IMG/VR virus record: IMGVR_UViG_3300034073_001278
Span: 1-35,409 of that record
Length of the DNA stretch: 35,409 nt
Source of the DNA: a virus
Strand: one strand, 5' to 3'
Shown: one piece after another, positions 13,638 through 19,710 of the stretch
Layout: each line of letters starts with the position of its first letter
Numbering within the stretch: the stretch's first letter is position 1
Program-made: the position numbers and the translations under genes
The notes under the pieces: model-generated
Seen by the model: the letters and a program-made list of their open reading frames with translations, nothing else
What the model was told of the DNA's origin: nothing
The model's database searches: none

Positions 13638-13831
13638 GGGCGGGAACGGATGACGGAACTGGAGAGGTGCAGCTGACAGATGCGCCATTCAATGCCGAAC
13701 GCATCAACGATCAGGTAGTGGGGCCACGCTGAACCGCCGTGGCCAAAGGCTGCAGTGACCCGTGCCGGCTGCTGCGGATGGCCAGCGACGTACACCACGT
13801 CGCCAACCTTGAACCGCCAGGGTGATTTCAT
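13634..13831 (-). CDS. Small SH3-like hypothetical protein (65 aa)
   Basis: 65 residues. FKVGDVVYVAGHPQQPARVT followed by LIVDAFGIEWRICQLHL is a compact beta-barrel pattern (VGD.V...G....V.......Y.V......W....L) like SH3/KOW-type small proteins. It is coupled on both sides: TGATG with the upstream small membrane peptide and GTGA with the deaminase gene. Function unknown. Confidence 0.7.
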   Translation of the reverse strand: MKSPWRFKVGDVVYVAGHPQQPARVTAAFGHGGSAWPHYLIVDAFGIEWRICQLHLSSSVIRSRP

Positions 13832-13923
13832 TGGCGCACCTCCAGCTGCTGCAGACGGGCTTCGCGCTCAAGGGTGACGACTGCACCAACCAGCCCGAGA
13901 ACTGATAGCACCACGGCGATCAT
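13828..13923 (-). CDS. Tiny membrane peptide (31 aa)
   Basis: ATG 13923 gives MIAVVLSVLGLVGAVVTLER and a charged tail, i.e. one transmembrane segment. The frame is open much further upstream (to 14226) with basic residues before the ATG, so the start is uncertain. The stop overlaps the next ATG, which supports translation. Function unknown; small membrane peptides are common in phage early operons. Confidence 0.45.
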   Translation of the reverse strand: MIAVVLSVLGLVGAVVTLEREARLQQLEVRQ

Positions 13924-14027
13924 GGTTCTGCGACGGGCAGCGGCCTGGGCAGCAATGACAGCCCTGCGGCGTTGCGCCTTGTAAAGCGCCAGTGAAACAA
14001 TAGGCTGACGATTACAGGGAAGAACAT
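13920..14027 (-). CDS. Possible tiny hydrophobic peptide (35 aa)
   Basis: ATG 14027 opens MFFPVIVSLLFHWRF, a short hydrophobic stretch, and ends at a stop overlapping the ATG at 13923 (ATGA). It overlaps the end of the preceding 53-residue gene by 16 bases. The coupling pattern is suggestive but the protein has no recognisable features, so this is a weak call. Confidence 0.25.
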   Translation of the reverse strand: MFFPVIVSLLFHWRFTRRNAAGLSLLPRPLPVAEP

Positions 14028-14173
14028 GGCCGCTCGTGGATTGAGACGATAACCGCCTGCGGGTGGCGGATACTGAAGCATTGTCGAATCGAATCTTTGG
14101 TCCAGCCGTTTCCGGCGATCCACTCAAGTTCATAGCGTTGATCGTTCTTGATGTAGGTGATGAAGTAAGCCAT
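14012..14173 (-). CDS. Small hypothetical protein (53 aa)
   Basis: ATG 14173 begins three bases after the upstream stop. The product starts MAYFITYIKNDQRYELEWIA and contains GWTKDSIRQCFSIRHPQAVI, a plausible small alpha/beta protein. Position within a continuous leftward chain and sensible amino-acid content support it. No family is recognised. Confidence 0.6.
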   Translation of the reverse strand: MAYFITYIKNDQRYELEWIAGNGWTKDSIRQCFSIRHPQAVIVSIHERPCSSL

Positions 14174-14176
14174 TGG

Positions 14177-14485
14177 TCAGAACACGTCAGTTGCTGCCTG
14201 CAGATGACGCAGGACGGCTTGAACATCGGTTTTCAGGCTGTTGATCAGGTCGGCTGGCACGGCATGGCCTGAATCCCAGGCGTTATCTGCAACGGCAATA
14301 GCGGTAACCCGCGCCGCATCGATCAGGCCCACCAGTAGCGGCATGAGCGGCTGGTTACGTGCGCCGCAGTCAGGCAGGCGTATCAGGTGATCGACGCGCT
14401 TGGGCACCGCTTGACGAGCAGCCTGAAGAACCAGGTCAGACAGCGCCGTTTCGCACTCCAAGGGGGTGAGGTTGTGGGTTTGCAT
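14177..14485 (-). CDS. Hypothetical protein (102 aa)
   Basis: 102 residues, mostly helical: MQTHNLTPLECETALSDLVL, later RVDHLIRLPDCGARNQPLMP, LLVGLIDAARVTAIAVAD and LINSLKTDVQAVLRHLQA. It has no clear motif. It lies between the Gp157-like gene (5-base gap) and the 53-residue gene (3-base gap), in the same leftward operon. Function unknown. Confidence 0.7.
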   Translation of the reverse strand: MQTHNLTPLECETALSDLVLQAARQAVPKRVDHLIRLPDCGARNQPLMPLLVGLIDAARVTAIAVADNAWDSGHAVPADLINSLKTDVQAVLRHLQAATDVF

Positions 14486-14490
14486 GGCGG

Positions 14491-15033
14491 CTAGGCAATC
14501 TTCCAGCTGCGGCGCTCGACCAGTGCGACGCCTTCAATCTGCTCACCAGCCTTCAGCGCATTGGCCAATGCGGTCTTGTCTGGTGAGTACGTGGTGCGTG
14601 CGCGTTGGAAACGATCCGGCAGCACGAACACGTCAGCGGTCACCTCGACAGCGGACACCTTGCGGCTGGTCAGCTTGTGCTCTGGCAGATCCCACTTTGT
14701 CGCATCTGGGTCGATGCGCTGGAGCACAGCGATGAGGCGATCTTGCAGGGTGTCAGCCTGCCGTTCATCAGCAGCGGCCAGTTCAGCCAATGCTGCAGCC
14801 CGAGCTTTGCGGGCATCGCGGCGTGCGCGGAGTGAGTCAATGACCCAGCACCAAGCGTCGGCCTTGGCCTCAACCTGACGGCGGTTGTCAAACTCAGCAG
14901 AAATCAGCTGCTCCAGCGTTGCAGTGGCTGCTGCCACCACTGCCGGGTCATCACTGAACAGGTCGGTGGCGGCGGTATCGATCTGCTGCTGCAGCCGGAG
15001 CGCGTCACCGGTGAGGTCGTAGAGGGTGCTCAT
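14491..15033 (-). CDS. Siphovirus Gp157-like protein
   Basis: About 180 residues from ATG 15033, which overlaps the preceding stop (ATGA); a longer version from 15075 adds an unlikely N-terminus. It opens MSTLYDLTGDALRLQQQID, has a long helical section with EAKADAWCWVIDSLRARRDA and LQDRLIAVLQRIDPDATKWD, then a beta part (HKLTSRKVSAVEVTADVFVL) and ends with LKAGEQIEGVALVERRSW. This plan is that of siphovirus Gp157-family proteins from temperate phages. The family was linked to phage resistance in streptococci, but its molecular role is unclear; proximity to recombination genes is common. Confidence 0.8.
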   Translation of the reverse strand: MSTLYDLTGDALRLQQQIDTAATDLFSDDPAVVAAATATLEQLISAEFDNRRQVEAKADAWCWVIDSLRARRDARKARAAALAELAAADERQADTLQDRLIAVLQRIDPDATKWDLPEHKLTSRKVSAVEVTADVFVLPDRFQRARTTYSPDKTALANALKAGEQIEGVALVERRSWKIA

Positions 15034-15239
15034 CGGTCGGCCTCCACGCGCAGCTGAACCCACAGGGCATCCCATGCGGTGGCCTTAGGGCCAGTGGTAA
15101 AGCGGTTGAAGGAGGCGGCCTCTTGGCTGGCCTGCAGCCACATGATCGGGGCTCCGATCAGCAAGAGCAGGATCAGCACGCAGGCATATGCGGCGGCTGC
15201 AGGGGCAAAAGCCCTAAGCAGATCTTTGAAATCGTCCAT
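15030..15239 (-). CDS. Small membrane protein (69 aa)
   Basis: ATG 15239 gives MDDFKDLLRAFAPAAAAYAC then VLILLLLIGAPIMWLQAS, one strong membrane segment, and a soluble tail FNRFTTGPKATAWDALWVQL. The 'FNR.TG....TWDA.wv.LRv' tail recurs in small phage membrane proteins. A TTG 27 bases upstream is a weaker start and would be close to the predicted transcription start of element D. It is the first gene of the leftward early operon. Function unknown. Confidence 0.75.
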   Translation of the reverse strand: MDDFKDLLRAFAPAAAAYACVLILLLLIGAPIMWLQASQEAASFNRFTTGPKATAWDALWVQLRVEADR

Positions 15240-15266
15240 GGCGTCGCGAGTGCTGCGAACCGTCAA

Positions 15267-15296
15267 ACTCTACCGGTTAGGTTCCGGTTCTGCACC
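15267..15296 (-). promoter_or_regulatory. 30-bp repeated promoter/operator element, copy D
   Basis: Reading leftward: GGTGCAGAACCGGAACCTAA, CCGG, TAGAGT (15272-15267). ACCGG-N7-CCGGT is a perfect inverted repeat. A -10 box at TAGAGT would start transcription near 15260 and leave about 20 bases before ATG 15239, matching the leader in copy B. It lies 32 bases from the start of the divergent sigma-factor gene, so it may also affect that gene. Confidence 0.7.
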
Positions 15297-15328
15297 TATG
15301 CTGGGCGCAATCCTTCACACTCGCACCG

Positions 15329-16276
15329 GTGGCCCAGTCCTGGTGGCTCGACAGCATCGGCCGCATCCCGCTGCTCACACCAGCCGAGGAGATCGAGCTG
15401 GGCACTGCAATCCAGCGGTGGCAGCAGCACCCCGACCCATGCCCACCAGGCATCCGAAGACGAGGCATGCGGGCACGTGATCGATTCGTGTCAGCGAACC
15501 TGCGGCTGGTCATTGCGTACATCGCCAAACGCTGCCACCGACTGGCGAAGGCGTATGACCGGGAGGATCTGATACAGGCTGGGAATCTGGGTCTGATCAC
15601 CGCTGCTGAGCGGTTTGACCCGAGCAAGGGATACCGGTTCAGCACGTATGCGTACTGGTGGATCAGGCAGGCGATCAATCGATGGGTGGATCAGCACGGC
15701 AGGTCGATCGCGATTCCCGGCAGCCACTGCCAGCACCTGGCGAAACTGGAGCCGATCACCCGCCGGCTGGAGCGCGAACTGAACCGCTCACCAACGCAAG
15801 CCGAGATCGCCGCAGAGCTGGGCGTATCGATGCGCGTGCTGGAGCAGGTGCTGGAGAACGGCCGGCCGGTGGGCAGCTTGGATCAGGTGGTCACTGATGA
15901 CGGTCTGGAGCTCGGCAGTCTGGTCGCCACGTATGACCGCTCACCAGAGGATGAAGAGGATCAGCGTGAACGGTGGCGGCAGGCTGAGCAGCTGCGTGGC
16001 ATGATCGCCCGGCTGCCGGCTGCGGATCAGCGCCTGCTGTCGTTGGCGTGGGGCCTCGACGGTGTGGAGATCCCGAGGCCTGAGCTGGCCCAGCAGGAGG
16101 GGCTGAGCACACGGGCGCTTGATGTGCGCCTGGAGCGGCTGCAGGCATCACTGGCGTCTGAGTCGGTGCAGCTGGTGTTGGTGGCAGTTCAGCGGATACC
16201 GGTTGCAGTGGTGAAACGCTGCAGACGGCGCCGGAAGGTACGTGATGCCGAGCAGCTCGCCCTGGCGGTGGCCTAA
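15329..16276 (+). CDS. Phage-encoded sigma-70 family RNA polymerase sigma factor
   Basis: 315 residues from GTG 15329. Region 1.2: WWLDSIGRIPLLTPAEEIEL. Region 2 is canonical: RFVSANLRLVIAYIAKRC, DREDLIQAGNLGLITAAERF, GYRFSTYAYWWIRQAINRWV. Region 3: RSPTQAEIAAELGVSMRVLE. Region 4 is short and diverged: ARLPAADQRLLSLAWGLDG, then RPELAQQEGLSTRALDVRLE, followed by a basic tail (KRCRRRRKVRD). It resembles cyanobacterial group 2 factors in regions 1.2-3. It should redirect host polymerase to phage promoters; the unusual region 4 suggests a different -35 preference. It stands alone, divergent from the leftward early operon, and its stop overlaps that of a convergent small gene. Confidence 0.93.
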   Translation: MAQSWWLDSIGRIPLLTPAEEIELGTAIQRWQQHPDPCPPGIRRRGMRARDRFVSANLRLVIAYIAKRCHRLAKAYDREDLIQAGNLGLITAAERFDPSKGYRFSTYAYWWIRQAINRWVDQHGRSIAIPGSHCQHLAKLEPITRRLERELNRSPTQAEIAAELGVSMRVLEQVLENGRPVGSLDQVVTDDGLELGSLVATYDRSPEDEEDQRERWRQAEQLRGMIARLPAADQRLLSLAWGLDGVEIPRPELAQQEGLSTRALDVRLERLQASLASESVQLVLVAVQRIPVAVVKRCRRRRKVRDAEQLALAVA

Positions 16277-16488
16277 CGATCAGCGGCCGCTCGTTGTCGT
16301 GCCATCCGCAGCCGGTTCATCTCACGTCCCGCTGGTGATCGTTTCCAGCACCGTGAGCACAACGGCGCGGTGCGCTTGGATCTCACCAGCCGGCCGCATT
16401 GGGGGCACGGTTGTGGTGCGTCTGGGTCGGGCAGTCCTGCAAGACGACGACGCCACCGTGCCGTGCGTGCCCTGCTGGTGTTGGCCAT
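16273..16488 (-). CDS. Small zinc-finger protein (71 aa)
   Basis: 71 residues, highly basic. CPQCGRLVRSKRTAPLCSRC (residues 28-47) supplies two CxxC pairs, a treble-clef or zinc-ribbon finger, flanked by arginine-rich helices. This is a likely nucleic-acid or RNA-polymerase-binding protein. The stop overlaps the sigma-factor stop by four bases (tail to tail). The upstream coiled-coil gene ends two bases before its ATG. Confidence 0.7.
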   Translation of the reverse strand: MANTSRARTARWRRRLAGLPDPDAPQPCPQCGRLVRSKRTAPLCSRCWKRSPAGREMNRLRMARQRAAADR

Positions 16489-16490
16489 GG

Positions 16491-16739
16491 TCAGTCCCCC
16501 ATGGCGTCGAGCTGGGCGGCCAGCGCCTGCTGCTGGCGCTCCACCAGGGCCGACAGCCGGGCGGCGTGCCGAGCAGTGCGCTGGAGCCGGCGCATGGCCG
16601 CTCCGGTATCAGCCAGCGGCTGTGGCGTCCACCCGTCCAGCAGGGCGTCCACCCGTGCGTCGGTGGAGTCCACCTCGGCCAGCAGGGCGTCCACCTCGGC
16701 CAGCAGGGTGTCGGTGTCGGTGGTGGGGGTGTGGTCCAT
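16491..16739 (-). CDS. Small acidic coiled-coil protein (82 aa)
   Basis: 82 residues: an N-terminal Thr/Asp-rich tip, a heptad-like repeat TLLAEVDALLAEVDSTDARV and DALLDGW, then a second helix LVERQQQALAAQLDAMGD. The repeat is mirrored in the DNA by tandem copies of a 21-base unit. It probably forms a helical hairpin. No family is known; it is part of a short leftward group with the zinc-finger gene. Confidence 0.6.
   Translation of the reverse strand: MDHTPTTDTDTLLAEVDALLAEVDSTDARVDALLDGWTPQPLADTGAAMRRLQRTARHAARLSALVERQQQALAAQLDAMGD
16637..16712. repeat. In-frame tandem repeat within the coiled-coil gene
   Basis: CCAGCAGGGCGTCCACC and close variants occur three to four times in this stretch, encoding the repeated LLAEVDA unit. 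The copies differ slightly, as in a coding repeat that grew by slippage or unequal exchange. Confidence 0.6.
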
Positions 16740-16792
16740 GGCGTGGCGTGTGGCCGGTGTGAGGGGTCAGTGGGCCCGTGGGCCCGTGGGGG

Positions 16793-16987
16793 TCACCCCC
16801 GTGGAGGGGTGACCGTGTAGCCCGCTGCCTCCAGCAGGGCGATGGCGGCGGCGATGTCGTCCGCCGGTAGTGCCGGCCGGCTGGCCGGTGTGTCGGCCAG
16901 CTCGGTGGCCAGTCCCCGGTAGAGCCGGGCATCGCTCTCGGCCAGATCCCGGAGGGTGGCGCGGAGCGTGTCGGTGATGACGCCCAT
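16793..16987 (-). CDS. Small hypothetical protein (64 aa)
   Basis: ATG 16987 gives MGVITDTLRATLRDLAESDA, then RLYRGLATELADTP and a final AIALLEAAGYTVTPP. CTTGAGGAG lies about 20 bases upstream. The frame stays open to 17179, but that part reads through the repeat region and is Cys-rich and unlikely. A helical protein whose last segment resembles the C-terminal helix of many small regulatory proteins. No family recognised. Confidence 0.6.
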   Translation of the reverse strand: MGVITDTLRATLRDLAESDARLYRGLATELADTPASRPALPADDIAAAIALLEAAGYTVTPPRG

Positions 16988-17121
16988 GAGTGGTGGTGCG
17001 TGGAACTCCTCAAGTGTGCACCAGATCGTCACCACGTAGCACACGCGCCCAGCCGGTACATCCGCACCAAAATCAGCCAGACCCGTTGCGCTGCAATGGA
17101 TTTGGTCAGCGCGTGCCGGTG

Positions 17122-17179
17122 ACGAAGTGGCACACATAAGAACGAAGTGGCACACTACTGGCACACAAAAGCGGCACAC
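17122..17179. repeat. Spaced GGCACAC repeats (iteron- or operator-like)
   Basis: ACGAAGTGGCACAC occurs at 17122-17135 and again at 17142-17155, exactly 20 bp apart (two helical turns). Shorter GGCACAC copies follow at 17160-17166 and 17173-17179, and AAGTGGCAC recurs at 17412-17420. Regular spacing on one face of the helix suggests cooperative protein binding. Confidence 0.6.
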
Positions 17180-17207
17180 TGACGTCGGTACTCGGTATCA
17201 CCCCAGC

Positions 17208-17400
17208 ACAAAACAGGGCCGCTGCAAACAGTTGTACTACTGCTGAGATACATTGCAGCGCAAGGGATCTGCCAAAAACAGTACGCCCGTACCTGTGGAG
17301 TAGTTCAGTTTCCACAGGGGTGTGACAGTTGCCGTTGTATCCCGTTACAAAACAGGCGGAGCAGATGTACTAGCGGGTTAGATCAGTTGCAGCGCAGGCA
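17208..17400. other. Repeat-rich non-coding region, candidate replication origin
   Basis: Two imperfect direct repeats share the order CAAAACAGG ... TGTACTA ... TTGCAGCGCA (17209-17262 and 17348-17396). An inverted copy of the last block, GTTGCGCTGCAAT, is at 17085-17097. Between the repeats, CCTGTGGA (17292-17299) and TCCACAGG (17311-17318) form an 8-bp inverted repeat, and GTTTCCACA is one base from the cyanobacterial DnaA box TTTTCCACA. The whole gap 16988-17431 has no convincing gene. Confidence 0.45.
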
Positions 17401-17431
17401 CTCTCATTGATAAGTGGCACGTCTGTACCAC

Positions 17432-17698
17432 TCACCGCCCGAGCACCTCACGCGCCCACTGGTGGTGTTGATCGTTCGGCTCGCCCAGCGGTGGTGCGTC
17501 CTTTAACGCCAGCTGAACCATCAGATTCGCCGCGGCCTTCTGCAGCTCCAGGATCAGGTGTTCCTGCTGGTGTGCGCGTTGGATCAGTTCGTCACACCAC
17601 TGCGCCAGTTCATTACGACTCAGGCGTGCTGCTCGCTGCCGCTGGTGTTGCATCATTGCCTGCCTCGACAGGCTGAGGGAGAGATCAATCCCGAGCAT
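17432..17698 (-). CDS. Small helical hypothetical protein (88 aa)
   Basis: MMQHQRQRAARLSRNELAQW is followed by CDELIQRAHQQEHLILELQK and a Pro-rich C-terminus. A Gln/Arg-rich coiled coil is likely. Start could be ATG 17698 (88 residues), which overlaps the ATG of the divergent small gene, or the MM pair at 17656 (74 residues). The stop lies close to the origin-like repeats. Function unknown; a DNA- or protein-binding accessory role is possible. Confidence 0.5.
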   Translation of the reverse strand: MLGIDLSLSLSRQAMMQHQRQRAARLSRNELAQWCDELIQRAHQQEHLILELQKAAANLMVQLALKDAPPLGEPNDQHHQWAREVLGR

Positions 17699-17891
17699 GG
17701 CCGTGCAGCAGTTGGCTCAGTCTGTCCAGGATGATTCGGTGCCCTATATCACAGTTCAGCGCGATGATCGCGGTGGCGTGTGCTGGGTGGTGGTAGGTCG
17801 TGACGTGGCCTGCCGCTGTTATTGCGGCCAGCGAGCGTTGGATGTACTGCGGATGATCTGCGCGAGCCGTGGGATCAGCGCTCCGCAATGA
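17697..17891 (+). CDS. Small hypothetical protein (64 aa)
   Basis: ATG 17697 is the only rightward gene in the late arm. The product has SVPYITVQRDDRGGVCWVVV, then GRDVACRCYCGQRALDVLRM. A beta sheet followed by a helix and Cys-rich turn looks like a true protein. It overlaps the endolysin 3' end by 17 bases, tail to tail. An opposing frame (17685-17888) covers the same bases but reads less like protein. Confidence is moderate because of the orientation. Confidence 0.5.
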   Translation: MAVQQLAQSVQDDSVPYITVQRDDRGGVCWVVVGRDVACRCYCGQRALDVLRMICASRGISAPQ

Positions 17892-19065
17892 TCGCCCAGC
17901 CGGTATTGAATCCCTCGACCATCCAGCGCGGGCCGAAATACTGGCGGGAGTATTTGGCGAATCGTGCAGGGCTGCCGATCGTTGCGCCGGTCACCAGGTC
18001 GGCCTTGCCAAATGGGTCATGCACAATCACGTCGGTTGTGGTGTGACCCACCACGCAGAGCCAGTGACCGCCGCCTGATGGTGCAGTGACAGGGCCACGA
18101 TGCAGGAACCCGCAGGGCACGGGAATACCGGCAGCAATCTGATCCTCGATCGTGCGCCAGCCGGCCACCTTCGTGAGCTTGGCCCGGACGCCGTAACTGG
18201 ACAGCGCCCGGATCTGCGCTGATGGGTTGGTGGTGTCGCCGTATTGCAGGACGCGCTTCAGATACTGGTCGTCACCGTTGGGGCCGGTGAGCACACCAGG
18301 CTTCAGGTAGGCCAGCATCATGGCGCAGCTGCTGGAGAAACACATCCGCGCCGCTTGGTCGCGGTCAGCTGAATCCATCTGCGCAAACCATGGAACCTGC
18401 AGCGGGTTGCCATGGCCGGACTGCTGGAGCGGTTGACCAACGAACAGGGCCACCTCAGCGTTGCGGCGCCGCACCAAGCCCTCGAGCACCTTGCCGTCAG
18501 CACGGACCCATTTAGGCAGCTCCTCGGAGGCCACCACTACGGGATCTTCACCAGCGTTCAGTCGTTTGCGCAGGGTGGAATCCTCGACGGCAGCGAGGCC
18601 CACGTTGTACGCCCACGACACCAGTGCGGCGATGCGGTTGGGCGCCCAGCTGGTGGCCATGGGCAGCAGATCCAGCAGGGCTGGGCCACGTAGGGTCAAC
18701 AGGTCATGCCGCAGGAAGTCTTCAGCCTGTTGCTGCATGATTGAGTCGCCCTTGCGCACCGGCCCACCGCCAGGGTTTGGATAGCGAGTCGTCCCGTACC
18801 CAATCGTCCACACACCAGCCGGGCAGCGGTATGCCTCAAGCCTGCAGCCCTCAAACTCGCGGATGATCTTCAGCGCAGGCGCCAGCCAGTCAGGATCAGC
18901 CGGCGCCGCGGGGCTCCCTGCTGCTCGCCACAGCTCCGTGAATTCTTGGCGCTGCTCAGTGCTTAGCGATTCATCCAACCAGCCGAAAGCAGCCAGCTGA
19001 TGCGGCGTAAGCGCTCCCTGGCGGGCAGCATGTTCCGCAGCAGATCGAACAGAGGCGTAAGTCAT
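17875..19065 (-). CDS. Two-domain endolysin: GH24 muramidase plus C39-like peptidase
   Basis: 396 residues. Residues 1-55 form a helical N-terminal piece. Residues 60-210 are a T4/P1-type GH24 lysozyme: catalytic Glu72 in REFEGCRLEAY, Cys81 at the usual Asp/Cys position and Thr87 in GVWTIGYGTT (E-8-C-5-T), then SWAYNVG and RRRNAEVALF. Residues 220-396 match a C39-like cysteine peptidase: Cys242 in RMCFSSSCAMML, His334 in GGGHWLCVVGH and Asp350 in VIVHDPFG. No signal peptide or SAR segment is visible, so release should need a holin. It would cut glycan strands and probably cross-linking peptides. Four tiny membrane-protein genes lie just upstream in the operon. The fusion of these two domains is uncommon. 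Confidence 0.9.
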   Translation of the reverse strand: MTYASVRSAAEHAARQGALTPHQLAAFGWLDESLSTEQRQEFTELWRAAGSPAAPADPDWLAPALKIIREFEGCRLEAYRCPAGVWTIGYGTTRYPNPGGGPVRKGDSIMQQQAEDFLRHDLLTLRGPALLDLLPMATSWAPNRIAALVSWAYNVGLAAVEDSTLRKRLNAGEDPVVVASEELPKWVRADGKVLEGLVRRRNAEVALFVGQPLQQSGHGNPLQVPWFAQMDSADRDQAARMCFSSSCAMMLAYLKPGVLTGPNGDDQYLKRVLQYGDTTNPSAQIRALSSYGVRAKLTKVAGWRTIEDQIAAGIPVPCGFLHRGPVTAPSGGGHWLCVVGHTTTDVIVHDPFGKADLVTGATIGSPARFAKYSRQYFGPRWMVEGFNTGWAIIAER

Positions 19066-19268
19066 CAGGGTTCAGCGATCGGTGGCAGATCCGGCAGCCG
19101 GCCACCGACTGCTCGATCAGCGCGGCGGTATGCCTGTTGTCCCACGTAGGCAGCGATGGGTTCCAAGAACGCCTTGAGCACGATCAGCCGGAGCGTTCCC
19201 GCTAGCAGGCTGCCGGCGATGATGTCACCGATGATCCGTAGGTCATCCCAGCTCCAGTGAACGCCCAT
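19065..19268 (-). CDS. Small membrane protein, holin candidate
   Basis: About 67 residues from ATG 19268, which overlaps the previous stop (TGATG). MGVHWSWDDLRIIGDIIAGS is followed by LLAGTLRLIVLKAFLEPIAA, one or two membrane segments, then a charged C-terminus. It lies directly before the endolysin and shares a one-base overlap with it. Position and size suit a holin or holin-like protein, but the topology is not certain. Confidence 0.6.
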   Translation of the reverse strand: MGVHWSWDDLRIIGDIIAGSLLAGTLRLIVLKAFLEPIAAYVGQQAYRRADRAVGGRLPDLPPIAEP

Positions 19269-19474
19269 CACCGATTCTTCCTGCACGAATGGTTGAGCTG
19301 CTCCATCAGGTGGCCATGCTCGCCACGCAGCCGATGCTGTTCATTGACCGTGCTGCTCAACGTCCAGGCGAACACAGCGCCGATGAGCAGCAGAAACATG
19401 GCGCCCATGGGAATCGCCAGTTCCATGACGTGCCAGCGGTCAGTGGTGCGGCGGTCGTGGTGGTCGTCCATCAT
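19268..19474 (-). CDS. Small membrane protein with coiled-coil tail
   Basis: 68 residues: a charged N-terminus (MDDHHDRRTTDRW), one membrane segment (MGAMFLLLIGAVFAWTL) and a short helical tail (STVNEQHRLRGEHGHLMEQL). The cytoplasmic N-terminus and periplasmic coiled coil are spanin-like (i-spanin type), though it is shorter than most. It sits in a chain of four such genes before the endolysin. Confidence 0.6.
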   Translation of the reverse strand: MMDDHHDRRTTDRWHVMELAIPMGAMFLLLIGAVFAWTLSSTVNEQHRLRGEHGHLMEQLNHSCRKNR

Positions 19475-19710
19475 TCCTCGCGGCGTGCGAATCGGCCGTG
19501 CTCATCACGATGCTGCGGCTGGCGGAGGTCTGGGTTGTAGGTCTGGTAACCGCGCTCAAAGCCTGCTCGCGCTGCACCACCAAGGCCCATGATCGCCAGT
19601 GCTCCAGTCCAGCGGCTTTCAGACCAACCACCAGTGCCGGCGTACAGCAAGCCGATCAACACCGGGATGAACAGCGATGCGTCGATCTGTCCCTTGAACC
19701 AGCGATTCAT
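19471..19710 (-). CDS. Small membrane protein (79 aa)
   Basis: 79 residues with LFIPVLIGLLYAGTGG and GALAIMGLGGAARAGFE, two probable membrane segments, and a basic, disordered C-terminus (HRDEHGRFARREE). Two membrane segments with a charged tail is the usual class II holin plan. ATGA-type overlaps link it to both neighbours. Holin is the best guess among the four tiny genes. Confidence 0.6.
   Translation of the reverse strand: MNRWFKGQIDASLFIPVLIGLLYAGTGGWSESRWTGALAIMGLGGAARAGFERGYQTYNPDLRQPQHRDEHGRFARREE

Noticed and set aside
17122-17420. CRISPR-like short repeats
   Set aside because: Copies are only 7-14 bases, spacing is 11-20 bases and partly irregular, and no cas gene is near. Operator or iteron use fits better.
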